From Peptoniphilus senegalensis JC140 (GTDB lineage: Bacteria; Bacillota; Clostridia; Tissierellales; Peptoniphilaceae): DNA of 49,758 nucleotides. The stretch lies in contig NZ_HE610717.1 of NCBI RefSeq assembly GCF_000321025.1, positions 618,368 through 668,125 on the forward strand, read 5' to 3'. A model generated the notes under the pieces. The model saw only the letters and a program-made list of their open reading frames with translations, was not told the origin of the DNA and searched no databases. Positions 25,727 to 34,168 of this stretch are shown piece by piece. The position numbers and the translations under genes were made by a program. Positions within the stretch are counted from its first letter, which is position 1. Every line of letters starts with the position of its first letter.

Positions 25727-26491
25727 TTTTAATTCTTCCACAACGCTTTTATTTCCACAAATTATGCCACTAAATCTTTCACAACTGATTTCTTGACCAT
25801 GCATATTTATGACAATACCGCCTGCTTCTCTAACTATTAAAGACCCTGCAGCATAGTCCCAAAGATTAAGTGCATCATCTATAAAGGCATCATATCTTCC
25901 ACAGGCAGCGTAGCACATCTCTAGTGCAGCTGAACCAATTCTCCTAAAGCCATTGGTGTTGTCGAAAATAAATCGCAAAATATCAAAAGTTTCATCGTCT
26001 CGGTTAAGTCTTCCTCCACCAGTTCCAGCACCAATCAAGGTGTCACAAAAATTTTTGTCGCAAGAAACTTTTATTTCCTGACCATTTAATTTTGCACCTT
26101 CATCCTTTATCGCTGAGAAAAATTCTTCCCTAAATGGATCATAAATTGCTCCAAGTACAATTTCAGATTTTTCTAAAAGAGCAAGGCTTATCACTGAATG
26201 GTCAAAGCCATGGACAAGGTTTGTCGTGCCATCAACTGGGTCTAAAACCCATGTGTATTCCTTTAAGTCTTCTTTTGACTTATCCTTTTCTTCAGCTAAA
26301 AGATTTGAATTAGGAATTAAATTTAAAAGATTCTCCTCTAAAAATTCTTGCACTTCAAAATCAACTTCTGTGACGAAATCATTTCTTCCCTTCATCTCAA
26401 AATTATTTTTTGGGTCAAGTTCAAAGAAAATTTTAGATGCTTCTCTCATTAAGTTTTCAACTTTTTTTAATATTTCATGGTAGTCAATCAT
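25712..26491 (-). CDS. Inositol monophosphatase family protein
   Basis: This 259-residue Mg-dependent phosphatase has the family's metal ligands: E67/E68 in LLAEEK, the LDPVDGTTN motif (D84, D87) and WDYAAG (D212). RRIGSAALEMCYAACGRYDAF is the typical late segment. The fold dephosphorylates inositol phosphates, and close relatives act on 3'-phosphoadenosine phosphate or sugar phosphates, so the exact substrate is open. It follows the M16 peptidase gene by 11 nt, without obvious functional link. Confidence 0.92.
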   Translation of the reverse strand: MIDYHEILKKVENLMREASKIFFELDPKNNFEMKGRNDFVTEVDFEVQEFLEENLLNLIPNSNLLAEEKDKSKEDLKEYTWVLDPVDGTTNLVHGFDHSVISLALLEKSEIVLGAIYDPFREEFFSAIKDEGAKLNGQEIKVSCDKNFCDTLIGAGTGGGRLNRDDETFDILRFIFDNTNGFRRIGSAALEMCYAACGRYDAFIDDALNLWDYAAGSLIVREAGGIVINMHGQEISCERFSGIICGNKSVVEELKRFVY

Positions 26492-26502
26492 AGAACCTCC
26501 AC

Positions 26503-29394
26503 TTATTTAATTGATTTAATTTCCTTAAATAGATTTGCATCTTCCCTGATTATGCTTTCGCTACCAAAAGCTGCTAGATAATTTTTCTTCATAGCTTCAT
26601 CTAATATTTTGCCGTAAGAATTTAATTTTTCCACCTTAGTATTTAAAGCTTCTTTTTTTGACTTTTCCACATCTTCTGCTGTAAGTCCAGTTATAAATCT
26701 TGATAAATTTATATCTCCAATTTGTTCTGGCGATAAAAGTGGGTCAAAGGCATTCATTGAGCCAATGATAAAATCCTTTAAATCCTCATCTGAAATTTTT
26801 AAATTTTCTACAAATTTTCCTATGCTGTCATAAACTTTAACTGTATTTTTTAAATTTGGGTCTCTGTAAGAATATGTTGCCATGTCCCCATTTCTTCCAA
26901 TGGTAATTCCTGCACCATAAGCTCCACCCTTTGCCCTAATTTCATTGTGAAGATAAGATGAATTTAAAATATTTGCAAGAACTGTCAGATCCCCAGTATA
27001 TTTTATGCCAAGCTTTTCGAGGTCATATCCTTTTGAGACATAGACTACATTTGAAGTTGTATAAAAGCCTTCGTTTTTATTGTCGCTTTCGAATTTATAA
27101 TCACAAGACTTTATATCCTTAACTTCTAATTTTTCAATATAATTATTTAATTCATCTTTAATTTTATTTAAGTCAGAAATATTTCCAGTAGTTGAAATAA
27201 TTAAATTGTCCTTTACAAATAACTTTTTATAAATATCTTCTGATTTCTTTTCAAATTCTTCCCATTTCTCTTCGAAATTTTCCACTAAATCTCTCATGAA
27301 ATCATAATAATCTAGTCCACCAATGTGAGATTGAACTTCAGCAACTCTTGAGTAATAAGATTTTAAAATCGAAATGATAAATTGATGTCCATTTTGTAAC
27401 ATTGTTGATTCAACTCTTGACTTCAACATATTTAAAAGTTCTTTAACTCTTTTCTTTGAATCGAGAATTGACCTATTCATAATTTCATCAACTATTTCCA
27501 GTCCTCTTTTTACATTATCTGCAGTTGATTTCATTCTTATATTCATTCTAAGTGAATATTTTTCCTTGTCCTTTGAGTCCACATAAACAGTTGGATTAAA
27601 AGTTATTCCACCAGTTGCCTTGTAAATTTCGTTATTTAATTCTTCGTAGGAATAATTTTTTGTATCAAGAAGACCAATCAAAGAAAGGAGAAGTGACATT
27701 GTCTCAATTTCTTCTTTTTTAATAAAGGAAATGTCATGAGAAATTGTCGTGTAGACTATGCCATTTGTCTCTTGATTTGACTTTAGATAAATTACATCTT
27801 TAATTTTATCTTTTTCCAATTCATAGTCTGTAACTTTTTCGTCAATGTCAGAAAGCTCAAGAGATGGTATAGTTTTTTTTGCTTCAAGAGAGTCTTCCTG
27901 ACTTTGATATTTTTCAAGTTCAAGACTCTTTTGAATGATTTCTTCTTTTTCTTCTTCAGTCATTTTTTCCTTTAAGGCTTTTAACGTTTCTCTTAATTCT
28001 TTCTCTTCTCTCTCATTTTTATTTAGCTCAGGTCTTGCAGATAAATTTACAGAATATTTGTTGTCAATTAATTTTTCTTTAATATAATTTTCCACAAAAT
28101 TGTCATCAAGTTTTTCCTTAACTTCACTTAACACATCATTATAATACAAGGCATCAAGAGGAGACTCATCATATAACCATGAATTTAATGCCCTTATATA
28201 ATAAATTATAGCCTTTTGTGTGCCGCCGCCTTCTCTAAAAATAAATTCAAATTTATTTAAAGTTGCTTCAAGTAAATCTCTGTCTATTCCTTTTTCTACC
28301 AAGTCTCTTAAAGTTTCGTCTAAAATTTTTAAGAATTCATCTTTTTTATCTGCATCAGTATTTTTTAGGACAATTGAAAGGTCTAGTGGAAGTGAAGATG
28401 AAGTTTCTGAATATACGTCTTCAGCTAATCCTGCATCAAGAATTGCCTTTTTAAGTGGCCCAGCTTGAGCATCTATTAAAAGTTCAGCCAATAAATCACG
28501 CATAAAGACATCCATCTTTGAATCAGCATAACCAATAGTCCAGCCCTTTGAAAGATAATCTATTTTTTCCTTCATCTCTTCCTTTGAAGCAGAAAAAGTT
28601 ATTTGGACATTCTTAGTCTCCTCTAACTTTTCATTTAAAATTATTTCTGAATTAATTTCTTGCCTATCAAAGTCAGCTAAATAATTTTTGTCAATGAAAT
28701 CAAGTGCCTCTTCCATATTTTGGTTTCCATAGAGGTAGATATAAGAATTTGATGGATGATAGTATTTTTTGTGATAATTTTTAAATTCCTCATAAGATAG
28801 GCTTGGAATAAGTTTTGGGTCTCCGCCAGAGTCCACTCCATAGGATGAATTTTCGTGAAGAGAGAAGATCATGGCATCGGAGACAATATTTTCTGATGAA
28901 GAATACACTCCTTTCATTTCATTGTAGACAACTCCATTGTATTTTAATTCATCATTTTTATCTTTTAAATCGTAATGCCATCCTTCTTGAAGAAATATTT
29001 TTTCTTCTTCATATATGCTTGGATAAAAAACTGCATCTAAATAGACATCCATTAAATTGTAAAAATCTTTTTCATTTCTGCTTGATACAGGATAAATTGT
29101 CTTGTCTGGAAAAGTCATGGCATTTAAAAAAGTTTGCAGTGATGACTTAATTAAATCCATAAAAGGCTCCTTAGTTTTAAATTTTCTTGAGCCAGAAAGT
29201 ACACAGTGTTCAACGATGTGACAAACTCCATTCCCCTTTTCAGGTGGCGTCCTAAATCCAATGCCAAAGGCTTTGTTGTCATCATTATTTTCTAAAGTTA
29301 AGACTCTTGCTCCAGTTTTTATATGAGAATAGACTTTGCAATTTGATGCAACTTCGTCTATATATTTTTCTTCGATTAATTTATAATTTTTCAA
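26503..29394 (-). CDS. M16C zinc metallopeptidase (presequence-protease type)
   Basis: This 963-residue protein has the inverted zinc motif HIVEH (H59, E62, H63 in the chosen numbering) and the following KEPFMDLIKSSLQTFLNAMT segment typical of the PreP/insulinase family; a second inactive half supplies the other lobe, with a charged hinge around residues 470-520. It has no signal peptide, so it probably degrades peptides in the cytoplasm. The start was moved from the upstream ATG at 29442 to the TTG at 29394, because TTGGAGGGATTAAC lies just before it and the N-terminus then begins MKNYKLIEEKYID. First gene of the operon with the phosphatase. Confidence 0.9.
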   Translation of the reverse strand: MKNYKLIEEKYIDEVASNCKVYSHIKTGARVLTLENNDDNKAFGIGFRTPPEKGNGVCHIVEHCVLSGSRKFKTKEPFMDLIKSSLQTFLNAMTFPDKTIYPVSSRNEKDFYNLMDVYLDAVFYPSIYEEEKIFLQEGWHYDLKDKNDELKYNGVVYNEMKGVYSSSENIVSDAMIFSLHENSSYGVDSGGDPKLIPSLSYEEFKNYHKKYYHPSNSYIYLYGNQNMEEALDFIDKNYLADFDRQEINSEIILNEKLEETKNVQITFSASKEEMKEKIDYLSKGWTIGYADSKMDVFMRDLLAELLIDAQAGPLKKAILDAGLAEDVYSETSSSLPLDLSIVLKNTDADKKDEFLKILDETLRDLVEKGIDRDLLEATLNKFEFIFREGGGTQKAIIYYIRALNSWLYDESPLDALYYNDVLSEVKEKLDDNFVENYIKEKLIDNKYSVNLSARPELNKNEREEKELRETLKALKEKMTEEEKEEIIQKSLELEKYQSQEDSLEAKKTIPSLELSDIDEKVTDYELEKDKIKDVIYLKSNQETNGIVYTTISHDISFIKKEEIETMSLLLSLIGLLDTKNYSYEELNNEIYKATGGITFNPTVYVDSKDKEKYSLRMNIRMKSTADNVKRGLEIVDEIMNRSILDSKKRVKELLNMLKSRVESTMLQNGHQFIISILKSYYSRVAEVQSHIGGLDYYDFMRDLVENFEEKWEEFEKKSEDIYKKLFVKDNLIISTTGNISDLNKIKDELNNYIEKLEVKDIKSCDYKFESDNKNEGFYTTSNVVYVSKGYDLEKLGIKYTGDLTVLANILNSSYLHNEIRAKGGAYGAGITIGRNGDMATYSYRDPNLKNTVKVYDSIGKFVENLKISDEDLKDFIIGSMNAFDPLLSPEQIGDINLSRFITGLTAEDVEKSKKEALNTKVEKLNSYGKILDEAMKKNYLAAFGSESIIREDANLFKEIKSIK

Positions 29395-29492
29395 GTTAAT
29401 CCCTCCAATCATTATTATACTTGTAATAAAACAATTTAACAAATTGAATTAACTCTTATATAAATTGGGTAAAACTAAATTGAGGTGAGATT

Positions 29493-31010
29493 ATGTCAAG
29501 AAAAGATGACATTAAAAAATTAGCTATTGCAGCTGCAACAATTTCAGCTGCCATTTTTGCTGCAAAAAAAGTCTCCGATGATGAAGTGAAAATCTTAATG
29601 CCAAATCGTGACGAAAACTCAAAAGCTTACTTACTTGGCGACGGTTTTGGAAATTTAGCCCTTGCCTATGCTCTAATAAACCACGCAAATTTAGATCCTC
29701 TAAATATAAATATTTACACAAAACACTTTAACGAATTTGTAGAAATAAAGGAAGACGAAAACAACTACCAAAGTTTTGACAATAGATTTTCAGAATTTAA
29801 TTTTAAAAATACCTATGAAATGTTAAAAAATATTTTAGATGAAGATGAATTAAATAAAATTTCTGAAAAAATAGCAAAAAAAGAAAGACCAATCCTTTTG
29901 GATTTATCTCTAAATCAATTCTCTAATATTTTTGATGTTGATGAAAATAGTAAAAAGAAATTATACAAATTAATGCTATACCCTATGGACTTAGATGATA
30001 AAAATTCTATTGAAAAATATTTTTTATTCACTGACTTTTTAAATTCAAATTTGTTTTATTATTTGTCTAGTATTTACAACTTGAAATCTACTTCTCCTGT
30101 ACTTGAATTAAAGGAAGCTTTAGTAGATTTTATAGGATCAGAAAACTATTTTGACCTCGATACAAATAAAATTTACAAATTTTTAAAGGATTATTTAAAA
30201 GACGCTGGCGTAAACTTCTATGACGACTATAAGTTTATTGACTTCAGTGCAACAGATAATCATGTAGATAAATTGACTTTTGAAAAAAATGAACAAGTTG
30301 AAGAAATTTTAACTGATTTAAAGGACATTATTTCCATTGAGTCTCCAACATATTTTTCAAACTTAGCACTTGGCGACACTACAAATATTCCAGAGAAAAT
30401 TTTATCTACTTATTCTTCACAAAAAATTTTTCATTCTCAAAATATTTACAAGGAAATTGAAGGAAAAACTAGAGACTCCTCAATTTTATTTGTCAATTTA
30501 GAGTTTTCTGATGACTCCTTTATAAAGAAACTAAAAGAAAATTTGCAAGACAAGGACTTTTTCATTTTTAAAGTAAAGTCTGGCATTTCTGCAAAAGTTG
30601 TTGACAATAAAGTAATTTTAAAAATTTTAAATCCTAATAAAAATTCTATTTTCGTCGGAAATGTATTTAAGGCCTTAAATGGCGAGGACTTTTTCTTTGA
30701 GCTAATTAAATTATTTAATCTTGAGGAAAAGTATGCAGATCTTAGATTTAATTTAAAAAATGTAGGCATTTCAGTTTTTGAAAACTATAAAAAAATCCCT
30801 GGAGAAAGTTACAAGAGAAACGTAAATAACATTTGCAATTTATTCTTCATCTCTTCAAAAAATTCAGACTTTGGAGAACTTTATTCTGTTGAAAAACTTG
30901 TACAAGAGGGCATAAAAAATGCCCACGACATCATGGGCATTGACCACTTAGAAGTTTTTGAAAATAATCTTTCTAAGATGGAAATTTTAAAATTTATAAA
31001 TAATTTATAA
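29493..31010 (+). CDS. Divergent, probably inactive oleate hydratase (MCRA)-like protein
   Basis: This 505-residue protein begins with a short hydrophobic helix (KLAIAAATISAAIFAAKK). Its course resembles oleate hydratases: SKAYLLGDGFGNLALAYALI in place of the FAD-binding KAYLVGSGLASLAAA, YKLMLYPMDLDDKNSIEKYF, FLNSNLFYYLSSIYNLKSTS, LKDYLKDAGVNFYDDYKF, SIESPTYFSNLALGDTT where hydratases have NGSMTxxS, and a final SVEKLVQEGIKNAHDIM. The FAD-contacting GGREMEN segment is replaced by DENNYQSF and the GxGxxS glycines are altered. It looks like a hydratase paralogue that lost flavin binding and took another role; that role is unknown. Alone on its strand, with its own terminator; a GAGGTGAG site precedes the ATG. 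Confidence 0.68.
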   Translation: MSRKDDIKKLAIAAATISAAIFAAKKVSDDEVKILMPNRDENSKAYLLGDGFGNLALAYALINHANLDPLNINIYTKHFNEFVEIKEDENNYQSFDNRFSEFNFKNTYEMLKNILDEDELNKISEKIAKKERPILLDLSLNQFSNIFDVDENSKKKLYKLMLYPMDLDDKNSIEKYFLFTDFLNSNLFYYLSSIYNLKSTSPVLELKEALVDFIGSENYFDLDTNKIYKFLKDYLKDAGVNFYDDYKFIDFSATDNHVDKLTFEKNEQVEEILTDLKDIISIESPTYFSNLALGDTTNIPEKILSTYSSQKIFHSQNIYKEIEGKTRDSSILFVNLEFSDDSFIKKLKENLQDKDFFIFKVKSGISAKVVDNKVILKILNPNKNSIFVGNVFKALNGEDFFFELIKLFNLEEKYADLRFNLKNVGISVFENYKKIPGESYKRNVNNICNLFFISSKNSDFGELYSVEKLVQEGIKNAHDIMGIDHLEVFENNLSKMEILKFINNL

Positions 31011-31012
31011 AG

Positions 31013-31040
31013 AGTGCAGGGATGCACTTTTTATTTTTTT
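31013..31040 (+). terminator. Terminator of the oleate hydratase-like gene
   Basis: AGTGCA (31013-31018) pairs with TGCACT (31023-31028) across a 4-nt loop, then runs into a T-rich tract interrupted by one A. It lies 2 nt after the stop codon. Confidence 0.82.
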
Positions 31041-31045
31041 GAAAT

Positions 31046-32044
31046 TTACTTTAAGCCTAAATTTGGATTTGCAAAATTTTCTTCGTCAACTTTTCCTGCC
31101 CTGTACTCGTAATAGGCAGCTGATGCAATCATGGCTGCATTATCTGTGCAAAGTTTAAGTTCAGGATAGAAAATTCTTATATTTTCTTTAGATCCCCTTT
31201 CTTCAAAGGCCTCTCTAATTCTTGAATTTGCAGAAACTCCACCACAGAGAACAATTTTATCCATATTCTTTTCTTTTGCAAGTCTAAAGGATTTTTCAAG
31301 AAGGACATCAACTACTGCCTCTTGGAAGGACTTACACACATCTTCAACGACAATTTCTTCTCCACGAAGTCTTGTGCTATTTAAATAATTTAAAACTGCA
31401 GTTTTAAGTCCGCTGAAAGAAAAATTATAATTATCTTCCTTTATCATTACTCTTGGAAATTCTATGCTTTCCTTTCCTTTTTTTGCTAAAGCATCAACTA
31501 CTGGTCCACCTGGATAGGATAGACCAAGTGATCTTGCTACTTTATCAAAAGCTTCACCAACTGCATCGTCAACAGTTCTTCCATGAAGTGTAAAGTCGAC
31601 ATAGTCCTTTACTTCAATTAAATAAGTATGACCACCAGAAATAATTAGTCCAATAAAGGGTGGCTCTAAATCCTTAAAGGAAATATAATTTGCACATACA
31701 TGACCAACTATGTGATTTACTCCAACAAAGGGCTTGCCTGTAGCAAGTGCAAGAGCCTTTCCTGCACTAAGTCCAACTAAAAGTGCCCCAATAAGTCCCG
31801 GTCCCTTTGTGGCTGCAATAATATCTATGTCACTTAATTTTACGCCTGCCTGGTCAAGGCCTTCCTTTAAAACCGTATTTATAGCCTCAACGTGTTGTCT
31901 CGATGCAATTTCAGGCACAACACCTCCAAATTTTTTGTGAGTGTCAATTTGTGATGCAATTACATTTGAATAAACTTCTCGACCATTTTCAACAACAGCA
32001 ACTGAAGTTTCATCACAGGATGATTCCACTGCCAAAACTTTCAT
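31046..32044 (-). CDS. tsaD: tRNA threonylcarbamoyladenosine synthase, TsaD subunit
   Basis: This 332-residue Kae1/Qri7 family ATPase attaches the threonylcarbamoyl group to A37 of tRNAs reading ANN codons. The N-terminus VLAVESSCDETSVAVV, the metal-binding HIVGH (H111, H115) and the SGGHTYL nucleotide motif are present. It works with TsaB and TsaE, both encoded just upstream, so only TsaC/TsaC2 must come from elsewhere. It starts 4 nt after the rimI stop codon and is the last gene of the operon. Confidence 0.97.
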   Translation of the reverse strand: MKVLAVESSCDETSVAVVENGREVYSNVIASQIDTHKKFGGVVPEIASRQHVEAINTVLKEGLDQAGVKLSDIDIIAATKGPGLIGALLVGLSAGKALALATGKPFVGVNHIVGHVCANYISFKDLEPPFIGLIISGGHTYLIEVKDYVDFTLHGRTVDDAVGEAFDKVARSLGLSYPGGPVVDALAKKGKESIEFPRVMIKEDNYNFSFSGLKTAVLNYLNSTRLRGEEIVVEDVCKSFQEAVVDVLLEKSFRLAKEKNMDKIVLCGGVSANSRIREAFEERGSKENIRIFYPELKLCTDNAAMIASAAYYEYRAGKVDEENFANPNLGLK

Positions 32045-32048
32045 CTTT

Positions 32049-32483
32049 TCACTCCCTCCACATTATATAGGCATCTCTGTCAATGCCGTAATAATTATTT
32101 CTTTTTCCTGAGATTTTAAAATTATATTTTCTATATAAATTAATTGCAATTTTATTTTTCTCAGCAACTTCTAAAGTTATTTTTAATTTTTCCTCATCTG
32201 CTTTTTTTGTCAAAAAATCAAAAAGATCAAGAGAAATTTTTTGTCCACGAAATTCACCTTTTACTGCAACATTTGCTATGTGAATCTCATCAAAAACTAT
32301 CATATAAGAAATGTAACCCACAAGAGTTCCATCAACTTCAGTAATTACTATGTCTTGCAAGTCATCATTAACAATGGAATTTTCTATGGATTTTTTTGAC
32401 CAAGGAAATTCGAAGTTTGCTGCTTCAATTTCATAAATTCCATCTACATCCTTTTTATTTGCTAGTCTCGTTATTCTTTTCAT
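32049..32483 (-). CDS. rimI: Ribosomal protein bS18 alanine N-acetyltransferase
   Basis: This 144-residue GNAT enzyme is most similar to RimI, which acetylates the N-terminal alanine of ribosomal protein S18. The acetyl-CoA region IHIANVAVKGEFRGQKISLDL is followed by EVAEKNKIAINLYRKYNF, the usual RimI order; the pyrophosphate loop reads RGQKIS rather than RGxGIG. Its start overlaps the tsaB end by 29 nt. RimI between tsaB and tsaD is a common Firmicute arrangement. Another GNAT substrate cannot be excluded. Confidence 0.88.
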   Translation of the reverse strand: MKRITRLANKKDVDGIYEIEAANFEFPWSKKSIENSIVNDDLQDIVITEVDGTLVGYISYMIVFDEIHIANVAVKGEFRGQKISLDLFDFLTKKADEEKLKITLEVAEKNKIAINLYRKYNFKISGKRNNYYGIDRDAYIMWRE

Positions 32484-33129
32484 ATTGTGCTTCTGCCTGA
32501 GAAATTTTTAAATAATTTGGCACTAAATTAAAGACGTCCATAGGACCATTTTTTTTGTAATCTATTAGACCAAGCCTTGCAATATTTGAGCCTATCATTG
32601 CTTTATTTTTTGACAATTTTGCATTTTCAATTTCTCCAATAAATTTTTCGCCATCAAGTCCTGCAATAGTTATAACATCATATTTTTTTACTTCGTCCTT
32701 GAATTTTTCAAAGGGTAAAATTTCATCTTCAAATAAAACTTCTGGCTCATCCTCATTTTTTATTATTGAAGCATAGACATTGCCACGTCTTGCATCAACT
32801 ATTGTAGAAACAAGACCATAATCAGACATAGAATTTGCAACAAGAGATGAAACTCCAATAACATCAACATCGAGGGCAAAAGCCATAACCTTTGCAATTG
32901 TTATACCAATACGAAGTCCTGTAAAAGAGCCTGGTCCTATGCCAACTGCAATTAAATCTATGTCTTCTAATCCAAATTCAAATTTTTCAAAAATTTCATG
33001 AATCATATCTGTAACAGATTCTGAATGAGCCACACGTCCTGTCAAATTATAATCGCAAAGGACTTCATCGTCTTCAATTAGTCCTATAGCTGTTGTTATT
33101 GTTGAAGTGTCAATTCCCAAAACTTTCAT
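32455..33129 (-). CDS. tsaB: tRNA threonylcarbamoyladenosine biosynthesis protein TsaB
   Basis: This 224-residue protein is the inactive TsaD paralogue that scaffolds the t6A complex. It starts MKVLGIDTSTITTAIGLI, and has VGIGPGSFTGLRIGITIAK, the most characteristic TsaB motif. The metal-binding histidines of TsaD are absent, as expected. It overlaps tsaE upstream by 20 nt and rimI downstream, so translation of the complex is coupled. Confidence 0.96.
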   Translation of the reverse strand: MKVLGIDTSTITTAIGLIEDDEVLCDYNLTGRVAHSESVTDMIHEIFEKFEFGLEDIDLIAVGIGPGSFTGLRIGITIAKVMAFALDVDVIGVSSLVANSMSDYGLVSTIVDARRGNVYASIIKNEDEPEVLFEDEILPFEKFKDEVKKYDVITIAGLDGEKFIGEIENAKLSKNKAMIGSNIARLGLIDYKKNGPMDVFNLVPNYLKISQAEAQYEKNNETSK

Positions 33130-33568
33130 TTATTTTCTCCTTCAGCTTTTCAAATCTATTGCCAATAAAATTAATTTCAAGCTCTCTATTATCTCCCCTT
33201 GATGAAATATTTATCTCAATGTATTCTTCTGGAAGAGCCTCTTTAATTTTATCTGCCCATTCAACAATTGTCACTCCATCAGAATAAAAATATTCATCAA
33301 AGCCAAGATAATCCACATCAACTTTGTCGTCAAGGCGATAGGTGTCAATGTGATATAAATTTGTCTTGCCGTAATATTCATTAACTATGGTAAAAGTTGG
33401 ACTTGTAACATAATCTTCAATGCCAAGTCCAAGGGCAATGCTTTTTGTTAAAGTTGTCTTGCCTGCTCCCAAGTCTCCGTTGAGGCAAAGTACATCTCCT
33501 GGTCTTAAATTTTCTCCTAAAAACCTTCCAAATTTTTCCGTTTCTTCTAAATTATTTAACTTTATCAT
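33110..33568 (-). CDS. tsaE: tRNA threonylcarbamoyladenosine biosynthesis ATPase TsaE
   Basis: This 152-residue P-loop ATPase resets the TsaB-TsaD complex during t6A synthesis. Walker A is GDLGAGKTT (31-39), followed by VTSPTFTIVNEY and HIDTYRL, both typical. The ATG at 33568 was chosen over the longer frame start at 33601 because TGAGGATCTCA lies directly before it and the family's N-terminus aligns there. It overlaps the nitroreductase end by 17 nt. Confidence 0.95.
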   Translation of the reverse strand: MIKLNNLEETEKFGRFLGENLRPGDVLCLNGDLGAGKTTLTKSIALGLGIEDYVTSPTFTIVNEYYGKTNLYHIDTYRLDDKVDVDYLGFDEYFYSDGVTIVEWADKIKEALPEEYIEINISSRGDNRELEINFIGNRFEKLKEKINESFGN

Positions 33569-34085
33569 TGAGATCCTCAAATACATTTTCAGAATATTCA
33601 AAGGGAATTTTTTCTGATTTTTCTTCTGCAGGATGACCTATGCCGATTATACATTCCACATCAAACTTGTCTTCTAAATCAAAAAATTTATGCAAAAATT
33701 CTTGAGCTGTTATGCCAGATTCATGCCTTGCATCAACTACATTCGCCCAAGTTGCACCCAGGTCTAAGTCAGCTGCAGCAAGTAAAATAAAAGTTGCAGC
33801 TATAGATGCATCTTGGTGGTTGGTATTTGGTGCAATTTCTGTGTCTGTTACGACAGCAATGGCAAGATCTGCACTTGCAAGAAACTTAGCCGAATTTTTC
33901 TTAAAGTTAGAAAGTTCTTCTAGCCTTTTTTTATCTCGAATTACAATGTATCTCACTGGATTTCTATTTTTTGCCGTTGGGGCATGAAGTGCAATAGTTA
34001 AAATTTCCTTTAAGTCTTCATCAGAAACTTTTTCATCAGTAAATTTTCTTATACTTCTTCTCTTTTCAACTAATTCTAAAAGCAT
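33552..34085 (-). CDS. Nitroreductase family protein, first in the t6A operon
   Basis: This 177-residue flavin enzyme has the family start LLELVEKRRSIRKFTDEKV, APTAKNRNPVRYIVI for FMN contact, and FILLAAADLDLGATWANV in the centre, where a tryptophan often sits. It ends with a conserved IIGIGHPAEEKSEK segment. It is only 28% smaller than typical homodimeric nitroreductases and looks complete. It overlaps tsaE, so it is transcribed with the tRNA-modification genes, although no biochemical link is evident. Probably reduces quinones or nitro compounds. Confidence 0.88.
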   Translation of the reverse strand: MLLELVEKRRSIRKFTDEKVSDEDLKEILTIALHAPTAKNRNPVRYIVIRDKKRLEELSNFKKNSAKFLASADLAIAVVTDTEIAPNTNHQDASIAATFILLAAADLDLGATWANVVDARHESGITAQEFLHKFFDLEDKFDVECIIGIGHPAEEKSEKIPFEYSENVFEDLNDKVK

Positions 34086-34141
34086 ATTATCACCTCAAAA
34101 CATTATAACACATGTTAAAATCAAATTTAAAATTTTGCAAG

Positions 34142-34166
34142 AAAAAAAGAGGGACTAGCCCTCTTT
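34142..34166 (-). terminator. Terminator of the DUF3160 lipoprotein operon
   Basis: AAAGAGGG (34146-34153) pairs perfectly with CCCTCTTT (34159-34166) across five bases; seven T residues follow on the minus strand (34142-34148). The stop codon is three bases away. Confidence 0.9.
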
Positions 34167-34168
34167 AA

